The position numbers and the translations under genes are program-made. This document shows, piece after piece, positions 5,995 to 13,172 of a stretch of 16,035 nt of DNA. The notes under the pieces are model-generated. The model searched no databases. It saw only the letters and a list, made by a program, of their open reading frames with translations, and had not been told where the DNA came from. The stretch is from Candidatus Latescibacterota bacterium (lineage in GTDB: Bacteria > Latescibacterota > UBA2968 > GCA-2709665): contig JASLMQ010001012.1 of the NCBI GenBank assembly GCA_030746455.1, positions 1-16,035 on the forward strand, written 5' to 3'. Positions within the stretch are counted from its first letter, which is position 1. Each line of letters begins with the position of its first letter.

Positions 5995-8900
5995 ATGAGC
6001 CAACCCGCTGCGCCAACCCCAGACCTGTCGCTCAACCCGGCACAAAGTGAGGCCGCGAACGCGCCCATCGGCCCTGTCCTGGTGCTGGCCGGTCCCGGTA
6101 CGGGAAAGACGCGCGTCCTCACCGAACGAATACGTTACCTGGTCGAGGCCGGCGGGGTGCCGCCTGAGCAGATCCTTGCCCTCACATTTACCAACAAAGC
6201 GGCCGGTGAGATGGCGGCACGCCTCGACCGGTCACTGGGAACGGAACGGGCGCGCCTGGTCACCGCCTGTACCTTCCACCGATTCTGCATCGGCGTTCTC
6301 AGGGAGCATTACGACTCCGCGGGCCTGTCCCGGCAATTCTGCATCGCCGACGAGGATCTACGTCGAACCCTGATCTACCGCGCCGTCCCGACCCTGCATC
6401 TGGAAGAGGGCAACATCACCAACACCCTTCACACCCTCACCCGCCTCAGACGACGGGTCCGAACCGGAAACGAGGGTGATCTGTCCCCGGGGGAGAAGAA
6501 CCTGCTCGAGGCCTACGAGGCACAGCTGCGCTCGAACCGTCTCGTCGACTTCGACGGCCTGCTGTTCACCACGCACGATCTCTTCACCCGGCGGCCAGAA
6601 ATCCTGGCAGGCTACCAGGACCGTTACCGGCATATTCTGGTCGACGAGTTCCAGGATACCGACCGAGAGCAGTACGAGATCGCGCGCGCGCTGGCCTCCT
6701 CCCATCAGAGCATCTTCGTGGTCGCCGACGACGAGCAGTCCATCTACGGCTGGCGGAACGCCGATCCCGCGAACATCCAACATTTCATGGATGACTTCAA
6801 CAGATGTGAAGCGCCCATTGTTCTCGACCGGAACTACCGATCGTCGTCAGAGATCCTGCGTTGGGCGCGCGAGCTCATCGCGAGGAACGAGCTCGTCTTC
6901 GAACGCGAAGTCCACACGCAGAAGGAAGGAGCGCCGGTACGGGGATTCGCCTTCGACGCGTCTCTCGAGGAGGCCCGCTTCGTCGCTTTGGACATCCGGC
7001 GTCGGATCGACACCGCCCGCGACCTTACGTTGGGCGACATTGCCGTGCTCTATCCCCAGCACGCAATTGGCGCAGAACTCGAGCAGGTGTTCGTGGCCCA
7101 GGGACTGCCGTGTCGGATGTCCCAGAGCCGGGGGCTCTTCGATCAACCCGTCCTTCGCCGGGTCCTCACCGTCCTCCGCTACGCCCTGGACAGTGACGAT
7201 GATGCCAGCCTTGAACACTTCCTGCGCAGGGAGCTCGATGCCGAAGACCCCGCCCTCTACCCTGCGATCCGTGCGGTTCAGGACAGAGAAGATCTTGCCA
7301 GCTTCAAGTCGGCGGCGTTTCAGTTCCACCAACACGCCTCTCCCGAGGAGGGCCTCGAGGTGCAGCGCGCCCTGGGACTCGCGGGCGTGGTCGTCAACGC
7401 AGGCCGCAGGGATTCCCGGGCCTCTCTGGTTGGCCTGATCGACGACATCCTCGACCAGCTAAACACCTCGTCCTCCGGATCGGTCAAGACCCGGCTTGGG
7501 AGCATAGGGGATCCTCTAGACCTTCCCGGGATCCCGGAGGCCGTGGAGGCCGCCCAGTCCGTATACGAGACCGGGGGCCGATTCTTCGTCGCCTTCCAGG
7601 ACGAGATCATCCGCAACATCCTCGTCGCTCTGGTCAACGAGGCCCTGGGGAGGCCCGGTCTGAGCGTGGTGGAAGCCCAGCCGGGAGACAGGCTTGATCT
7701 TCGGACGGATTCGGCCGTGCTGTCGTTCGACCCGGATCCGGCAGTCTCCTCGGCCCCCTTCATCCATCTCGGCACCACGGCCCGGAAGTCCGGTCTCGGT
7801 CCCGCTTTGGCAGCGCTCAAGTTCTGTCAGGCCCTCACGTGGTCGGAGCAACCCGACTACCTGCCGGACTACACCGCGTTCGACATCGAAACCACCGATG
7901 TGGATCCCGGCCAGGCCGAGATCGTGGAAATCGGAGCCGTAAAGGTCAGGGGAGGCCGGGAGATCGACCGGTACCACGAGATGGTGCGTCCCAGGGGCCC
8001 GATGTCCGCCTCCGCGGAAGCCACGCACGGGATCTCTGCCGCAGCCGTCGCCGGTGCTCCCAGCTTTGGGGAGGTTTACTCTCGATTCCGATCGTTCCTG
8101 GGCGACGATCTCCTGGTGGCCCACAACGGCTACGCCTTCGACTTCAGAATCCTGAACGCCGAGGCCCGGCGCAACGGTCTCCGGAGGCTGCCCAACCCCA
8201 CCCTGGACACCCTGCCCATGGCCCGAAGCTACTCCCCGGAGGTACGGCACAACATCGATGCCCTGTGCGATCGCTACGGCATCCAGCTCTCCGACGACCG
8301 ACACCGGGCCCTGGAAGATGCCCGCTATCTGCATCTGGCGTTCGAGGGTCTCAAGCGGGAACGCGCATCTCGATACCGACGCCTGGCCCACGAGCGACTC
8401 CTCGATCGAGTTGCACTCGCCATGCTGTTTCAGGAGCCCGACGGCGGCAGGACCCGCTTCGCCGCAGAGGACGACCTCCACTTCAAGCTCGGCGCGCAGT
8501 CGCTGCTGGGCCCTGCCAACGCCCTGTGCAATGACCTCGCGGAGCGATTCCCCAGGGTGGACGCCGACAGGCTGAGGGCCCAGGTGCGGATGTGGCTCCG
8601 CGACGAGCCCCCCCTGGACACGCTGACGACCCGGGCCCCGGTCCAGATCGAGCAATTCCGCAAGTTGGCTGCCCGGTGCAGCGCGGATGTCGCTACCCTG
8701 GAAGATGCCGTCAGAAGCCTGCTCGACTTCGCCGACCTCTACCGCCCGGAGGACGATTCCCACAGTCCGAACGCCGTCAATCTCCTGACCCTTCACGCGG
8801 CCAAGGGCCTCGAGTTCCGCGAGGTCTACATCTGCGGTCTCGAGGAACGGATCCTGCCCAACGCCCGGGCACTCAGGAGCGGCGCCAGAACGGAGCTCGA

Positions 8901-9084
8901 GGAACAGAGGCGCCTCCTCTACGTAGGTATGACCCGCGCCATGGACCTCCTCACCCTGACCCGGGCGCGACGCCGCCAGGAGCGAGACCTAAAGGCATCC
9001 CAGTTCTGGCACGAGCTTGGCCTGCCGCCCGATCCGGAGGGCGAGAGCGATTCCAGACCCCATAACCGGAGTGTCGCGTCTTGA
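5995..9084 (+). CDS. UvrD/PcrA-type SF1A helicase with an inserted DEDDh 3'-5' exonuclease domain
   Basis: The protein has 1029 residues from ATG 5995. A GTG at 5965 in the same frame, overlapping the upstream stop, is an alternative, and neither has a good ribosome binding site. All helicase motifs are present: Q-motif LNPAQ (13-17), Walker A GPGTGKT (33-39), LTFTNKAAGEM (63-73), Walker B VDEFQDTD (216-223), ADDEQSIYGWR (244-254), LDRNYRS (277-283), motif V TLHAAKGLEF (932-941) and motif VI RRLLYVGMTRA (972-982). Between motifs IV and V, about residues 625-784 (bases 7867-8346) form a full exonuclease: Exo I FDIETT (D630, E632), Exo II AHNGYAFD (D716), Exo III H770 and D775. UvrD relatives unwind DNA 3'-5' in repair or replication. 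The insertion lies where domain 2B normally sits and makes the protein about 300 residues longer than UvrD. Residues about 420-620 have no recognised similarity. Confidence 0.93.
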   Translation: MSQPAAPTPDLSLNPAQSEAANAPIGPVLVLAGPGTGKTRVLTERIRYLVEAGGVPPEQILALTFTNKAAGEMAARLDRSLGTERARLVTACTFHRFCIGVLREHYDSAGLSRQFCIADEDLRRTLIYRAVPTLHLEEGNITNTLHTLTRLRRRVRTGNEGDLSPGEKNLLEAYEAQLRSNRLVDFDGLLFTTHDLFTRRPEILAGYQDRYRHILVDEFQDTDREQYEIARALASSHQSIFVVADDEQSIYGWRNADPANIQHFMDDFNRCEAPIVLDRNYRSSSEILRWARELIARNELVFEREVHTQKEGAPVRGFAFDASLEEARFVALDIRRRIDTARDLTLGDIAVLYPQHAIGAELEQVFVAQGLPCRMSQSRGLFDQPVLRRVLTVLRYALDSDDDASLEHFLRRELDAEDPALYPAIRAVQDREDLASFKSAAFQFHQHASPEEGLEVQRALGLAGVVVNAGRRDSRASLVGLIDDILDQLNTSSSGSVKTRLGSIGDPLDLPGIPEAVEAAQSVYETGGRFFVAFQDEIIRNILVALVNEALGRPGLSVVEAQPGDRLDLRTDSAVLSFDPDPAVSSAPFIHLGTTARKSGLGPALAALKFCQALTWSEQPDYLPDYTAFDIETTDVDPGQAEIVEIGAVKVRGGREIDRYHEMVRPRGPMSASAEATHGISAAAVAGAPSFGEVYSRFRSFLGDDLLVAHNGYAFDFRILNAEARRNGLRRLPNPTLDTLPMARSYSPEVRHNIDALCDRYGIQLSDDRHRALEDARYLHLAFEGLKRERASRYRRLAHERLLDRVALAMLFQEPDGGRTRFAAEDDLHFKLGAQSLLGPANALCNDLAERFPRVDADRLRAQVRMWLRDEPPLDTLTTRAPVQIEQFRKLAARCSADVATLEDAVRSLLDFADLYRPEDDSHSPNAVNLLTLHAAKGLEFREVYICGLEERILPNARALRSGARTELEEQRRLLYVGMTRAMDLLTLTRARRRQERDLKASQFWHELGLPPDPEGESDSRPHNRSVAS

Positions 9085-9117
9085 CAGCAATTGCGCCCAG
9101 ACCTTGCCAGATTTGCC

Positions 9118-9123
9118 TATAAT
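9118..9123 (+). promoter_or_regulatory. consensus -10 box (TATAAT) ahead of the membrane-TPR gene array
   Basis: A perfect TATAAT lies in the 125-bp gap after the helicase, 86 bases before the ATG at 9210. No good -35 sits at 16-18 bp. TTGCGC (9091-9096) is 21 bp away. A perfect TTGACA at 9081-9086, which overlaps the helicase stop codon, is 31 bp away and too far to pair. It is the most A+T-rich spot around and is the likely promoter region of the array, possibly needing an activator. Confidence 0.45.
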
Positions 9124-9209
9124 ATGGACAGTGCAATCCCAGCTTGGACCTTCCTGACATCTGGCTTGAGCTGCTGCCAATCCCAACACAACCACAGGAC
9201 CGCCACTCT

Positions 9210-11297
9210 ATGCAGAAACCGGACAGACTAAGCGTCGTTGTCGCTAGCTTCCTTGGCCTCCACATCCTGCTCCTTCTGTGGGATCCCCTCTGCCTTTGGG
9301 GAGTGAACACCCTCACCTACCTGCCGTTCTGGGTCAGCCTCTTGGTCCTCGCCGGGGGCGCGCTGCTGCTGGTCCCTTCCATCCAGGACAGGGTCGCGCA
9401 GAGCATCGCCGGGCTGCCCGCCGAAGTCGACCCGTGGGCCGCCGATGGCCCCAACCGGCGCTTCCAGATCCTCATCATCCTCGCCTTGAGCTTCCTGCTC
9501 ATCAGCCTGCGGTCTGCGACGCACCTACTGGGCGACGGCCTCCTGCTTGTGCGGGAGCTCGGGTCGGAGGTGTGGGGCGAAATGCCACGCATCGACCATG
9601 CCCCCCTCACCTTCTGGCTGATTGAGACGCTCTACAATGCCGTGCAGCTGGTGTCGGTCTCCGCCGAAGACACCTATCGCCTCTACAGCACCGTCTCCGG
9701 TATACTCTACCTGATCGTCGTCCTTCGCGTAGCAGGTGACATCGGATCCAGTACCCCGCGCAAGGTGCTCATCGCCGCATTTCTCCTGACCCCGGCCTAC
9801 ACACAGATCTTCTTCGGATATGCGGAGAACTACTCGCTGCTGTTCCCTGGCATCCTGGCCTACCTGTTCCTGTGCTACCACAGCCTCAACGGACGCCTCG
9901 CCATTTGGGTACCGGCAGCACTGCTGGGCTTGCTGATTCCCCTCCACTTCACTGCCGCGGCTCTGGCGCCCTCGCTGGTCGCTCTGGTCATCCTGCGGCA
10001 TCAAGCCCAGTCGAAGGCGTCCGAGCCGTCCCCCCTGGCTCGAGTAGGGAAGCTCTTCGGCCAGCTGACGGCGACAGTCTTCGTAGCGGGCATCATCTTC
10101 GCTCTGATCGGCTTCGATCCTGTAGGCTACCTCACGGAGTTCAAGGCATCTCTCGTGCTGCCCCTCACCTCGGATACCGAAGCGGTCTACCACTACCGAC
10201 TTCTGTCTTGGGATCACCTGCTCGACGTTCTCAACCAGTATCTGCTCGTCGCACCGCCTGCCCTGATCATTCTCTGTCTGAGGAGGAATCGCTCCCGATC
10301 GATCGACCCCTTCCAGACCGTGCTGCTCGTCGCGTCGATCTTCCCATTCATCTTCACCTTTGTGGCCAACCCCGAAATCGGCGCGTCCAGAGACTGGGAC
10401 GCCTTTGCCTATCCAGCGATTCCACTCACCCTGTGGTCGGCGCTCGTCTTGATCGACCACTTCCGGGAGCCGCAGCAGCTCCACCGCGCGGGCATCCTGA
10501 TCTGTGGCGCCGTGACCCTCCATACCTTGCCCTGGATCGCCCTGAACACAACGGAATCGGCCGCCGAGGACAGGTTCTCTGATCTGCTCGAGCGTGGCCA
10601 CTTCTCGGCATCCGCCAGGGCCTATGGCTGGGAAACCCTGGCCTCGCACCAAAGGCTTCGCGAGCGACCGGGGGAGGCCCTCGCGGCCTACCGAATGGCA
10701 GCCGAAGCGAACCCGACGAATCCAAGGTACTGGAACTCGATCGGCGCAATGAGCCACGAGACCGGCCGACACCGGGATGCCCTGGCCGCCTTCGAGAAGA
10801 CCCTGGAGCTGGATCCCCGATTCACCGAGGCCTACGACAATGTGGTAAAGCTCTGCTACAACCTCGGGAATCGATATCACGACCGGAGGGAATACGAAGA
10901 GGCGATCGAGTTCTACAACAAGGCCGTGGAGCTGGACTCATCGCTCTACCAGGCCCACTACAACCTCGGCGACGCAAACTTCAAGCTTGGTCTGTACAGG
11001 GAAGCAGCGAAACACTACCGTATGGCCGCTTCGGTGGACCCGTCCGCTGCCGAGCCTCTGCTCAACATGGGAATCGCCTACTACCACCTTGAGGACCACC
11101 CGAATTCCGTTGCTGCATTCCGCAGGGCCATCGACAGGGATCCCACCCACATCGACGCTTACTACAACCTTGGCATCGTCTACCGGGACAACGCCAAGGT
11201 CGATAGCGCGAAGGCCTGTTTCGTCAAGGTGTTGACGCTCGATCCCAAGCATCCCCAGGCCGCCTCCATCTTCATTTGGCTAACCGAGAACCGGTAG
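9210..11297 (+). CDS. polytopic membrane protein with C-terminal TPR repeats, GT-C-like, paralog 1 of 3
   Basis: The protein has 695 residues from ATG 9210. A TTG at 9144 would extend it, but the extension is polar and the ATG places the first membrane segment at 8-28. Roughly ten to twelve hydrophobic segments fill residues 8-445. About six TPR units follow (471-684); the third carries extra residues, and the unit before it ends in ELDPRF. Motifs shared with both paralogs are HLLGDG (105-110), FFGYAENY (201-208), LHFTA (245-249), WDHLLDVLNQ (334-343), ANPEIGASRDWD (386-397) and YGWETL (472-477). The loop Asp109 followed by a PRIDHAPL segment resembles the acidic loop and Pro-Leu region of GT-C glycosyltransferases. 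If so, it would transfer sugar from a lipid carrier outside the inner membrane, with TPRs docking an acceptor. That function is inferred. It is first in a three-gene operon. Confidence 0.85.
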   Translation: MQKPDRLSVVVASFLGLHILLLLWDPLCLWGVNTLTYLPFWVSLLVLAGGALLLVPSIQDRVAQSIAGLPAEVDPWAADGPNRRFQILIILALSFLLISLRSATHLLGDGLLLVRELGSEVWGEMPRIDHAPLTFWLIETLYNAVQLVSVSAEDTYRLYSTVSGILYLIVVLRVAGDIGSSTPRKVLIAAFLLTPAYTQIFFGYAENYSLLFPGILAYLFLCYHSLNGRLAIWVPAALLGLLIPLHFTAAALAPSLVALVILRHQAQSKASEPSPLARVGKLFGQLTATVFVAGIIFALIGFDPVGYLTEFKASLVLPLTSDTEAVYHYRLLSWDHLLDVLNQYLLVAPPALIILCLRRNRSRSIDPFQTVLLVASIFPFIFTFVANPEIGASRDWDAFAYPAIPLTLWSALVLIDHFREPQQLHRAGILICGAVTLHTLPWIALNTTESAAEDRFSDLLERGHFSASARAYGWETLASHQRLRERPGEALAAYRMAAEANPTNPRYWNSIGAMSHETGRHRDALAAFEKTLELDPRFTEAYDNVVKLCYNLGNRYHDRREYEEAIEFYNKAVELDSSLYQAHYNLGDANFKLGLYREAAKHYRMAASVDPSAAEPLLNMGIAYYHLEDHPNSVAAFRRAIDRDPTHIDAYYNLGIVYRDNAKVDSAKACFVKVLTLDPKHPQAASIFIWLTENR

Positions 11298-11309
11298 GCC
11301 CCGGACGCG

Positions 11310-13172
11310 ATGGACATACCCCGCCGACTGACCGTCGCCGTCGCCTCTTTCCTTGCCCTGCACGTCCTTGTCGCATACTGGAATCCCCTGAATCTGTGGG
11401 GAATCGACGCCCTCGCCTACCTGCCCGTGTGGTCTCGATGGGCATTCGCGATGGTCGGTGCCCTGCTCCTGATTCCTCAAGCCCGCGGCCTCGTCCTCCG
11501 TCTGGCCGCGAAGACCCCCTCTAGCCTCAGTCCGTGGCGCAACCGCCGCTCGTTCCGCGTCGCCTCGATCTTGTTTGCGCTCCTGTCGCTCCTCGCGTTT
11601 GTGAGTCTGCGCTCCGAGGCCCATCTCCTGGGCGACGGGTTGCGCCTCGTCCGTGAGCTCGGAGCATCGGTATGGGTACACGTACCGCGCCTGGACCGCG
11701 CTCCCCTGGCCTTCTGGATTGTCGAGACTCTCGATGACCTGGTTGCCACGATCGGGGGATCCGCAGACACCACCTACCGCATCTACAGCTGCGTATCAGG
11801 CCTCATCTACGTACTCCTGTCACTCCAGGTGGCCCGAAACGTGGGGACGGCTGCGCTCGAAAGGACGGTCTCCCTCGGCTTCCTCCTCACGCCGGGCCTG
11901 GTTCAGCTTTTCTTCGGCTACGTCGAGAATTATGCCCTTCTGCTGTCGGGCATCTTGCTCTACCTGTATCAGTCCTGCCTCGTCCTCCAGGGCCGCCGGT
12001 CCCCCTGGGTGCCGTCGGCCCTCCTGGGTGCGCTGGTTCCCCTCCACTTTTCTGCAGCATCCCTGGCCCCCTCGCTCCTGGTCCTCGTGCTGCACTGGCA
12101 CCGGTCGACACACAGAGCGCCAGGATCTCTTGCCCAGGCGGCCATCGCGCGGACTCTGGCGCAGCTCGGTGTCGCCCCGATCGCGACCCTCGTCGTCTTC
12201 GGTCTCATCGACTTCGACGTCGTCGGCTACCTGGGAGACCTCAGGGGATCGCACTTCCTGACCTTCTCGGCAGATCCGAATCTGCCACACCGGTATGGCC
12301 TGCTTTCTCCCGATCATCTGTTGGACGTGCTCAATCAGCTCCTGCTCGTCGCACCATCGGCCCTGATCGTCCTGAGTCTGGCGGTCTGGCGGTCACCTGC
12401 GTCCGACCCGTTCCGGTCTTTCCTGCTTGTCACGTCGGCCTTCCCCCTTCTGTTCACCTTCGTGGCGAATCCCGAGATCGGAGCCTTCCGCGACTGGGAT
12501 GTCTTTGCCTTCGCCGGCCTCCCACTTACGCTCTACGGGGCACGGATCCTGATCGATCGAATACCTGACCACGGTCGGCTGCGCCACGCCGGCCTGCTCG
12601 TCTGTGGCGCGGCCGCCCTCCACAGCCTAGCCTGGGTGTCGGTGAACGCAGACGCTGCTTCCGCAGAGGCACGCTTTACGCATCTCCTCAGGCACTGCAA
12701 CCTGTCCTCCGGCGCAAGGTCCTACGGCTGGGAGACGCTCGGGATTCGACACTACCGCGGGCGCGAACCCGTCCGGGCCGTACAGGCCTACAAGGAAGCG
12801 ATCGCTGCAAACCCCGACAACACGCGCTATCACACCAATCTGGGGAACCTCTACCTGGCCCTCGGGCGTTTCGACGACGCACTCGCCGCGCACGGCCAGG
12901 CCCTGCGCCTTGCCCCTGGCCTCGGGCAGATCCACATGAACCTCGGAGCGGTCTACCACAAGATGGGACGGTACTCCGATGCCCTGGAGCACTACCGAAG
13001 GGCGATTCAGCAGCGTCCGGGGCTTGTGGGTGCGCATCTAAACGCCGGCCTCGCCTTCAGGAACCTGGGCCAGACCGACAGCGCAAGGTCGCACCTGACC
13101 ACGGTTCTCCAGCTGGACCCGAACCACGCGAAGGCACAGGCCATACGCAGCTGGCTCGAGGCCAACCCTTGA
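11310..13172 (+). CDS. polytopic membrane protein with C-terminal TPR repeats, GT-C-like, paralog 2 of 3
   Basis: The protein has 620 residues, and the ATG at 11310 lies 12 bp after the previous stop. The first ~535 residues align without a gap to paralog 1: HLLGDG falls at 105-110, FFGYVENY at 201-208, LHFSA at 245-249, DHLLDVLNQ at 335-343, ANPEIGAFRDWD at 386-397 and YGWETL at 472-477 in both. The TPR tail is shorter, with about four units between 471 and 604, against six in its neighbours. This explains the 75-residue difference. The closing segment (AKAQAIRSWLEANP) matches the other two. The membrane part has roughly ten to twelve hydrophobic segments and no cleavable signal peptide. The shared acidic motifs suggest the same chemistry as its neighbours, possibly with a different acceptor set by the TPR part. 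The ribosome binding site is weak, so translation may depend on the upstream gene. Confidence 0.85.
   Translation: MDIPRRLTVAVASFLALHVLVAYWNPLNLWGIDALAYLPVWSRWAFAMVGALLLIPQARGLVLRLAAKTPSSLSPWRNRRSFRVASILFALLSLLAFVSLRSEAHLLGDGLRLVRELGASVWVHVPRLDRAPLAFWIVETLDDLVATIGGSADTTYRIYSCVSGLIYVLLSLQVARNVGTAALERTVSLGFLLTPGLVQLFFGYVENYALLLSGILLYLYQSCLVLQGRRSPWVPSALLGALVPLHFSAASLAPSLLVLVLHWHRSTHRAPGSLAQAAIARTLAQLGVAPIATLVVFGLIDFDVVGYLGDLRGSHFLTFSADPNLPHRYGLLSPDHLLDVLNQLLLVAPSALIVLSLAVWRSPASDPFRSFLLVTSAFPLLFTFVANPEIGAFRDWDVFAFAGLPLTLYGARILIDRIPDHGRLRHAGLLVCGAAALHSLAWVSVNADAASAEARFTHLLRHCNLSSGARSYGWETLGIRHYRGREPVRAVQAYKEAIAANPDNTRYHTNLGNLYLALGRFDDALAAHGQALRLAPGLGQIHMNLGAVYHKMGRYSDALEHYRRAIQQRPGLVGAHLNAGLAFRNLGQTDSARSHLTTVLQLDPNHAKAQAIRSWLEANP
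13158..13161 (+). promoter_or_regulatory. ribosome binding site deciding the TTG start of paralog 3 (GAGG)
   Basis: GAGG lies seven bases before TTG 13169, inside the end of paralog 2. With the four-base stop/start overlap (TTGA) it supports a TTG start and coupled translation. Confidence 0.5.

Noticed and set aside
4760..6016. Minus-strand open frame of 418 codons opposite the unknown gene
   Set aside because: I considered it because the sense gene is unrecognised. The sense strand has a strong ribosome binding site, normal amino-acid use and pocket-like motifs. The antisense frame has none and runs into the helicase start.
7516..8796. Minus-strand open frame of 426 codons opposite the exonuclease part of the helicase
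   Set aside because: It is an antisense shadow. The plus strand has all catalytic residues of the exonuclease.
9525..10880. Minus-strand open frame of 451 codons opposite membrane-TPR paralog 1
   Set aside because: It is a Gly/Gln/Glu-rich antisense shadow without structure, while the opposite strand encodes conserved membrane and TPR motifs.
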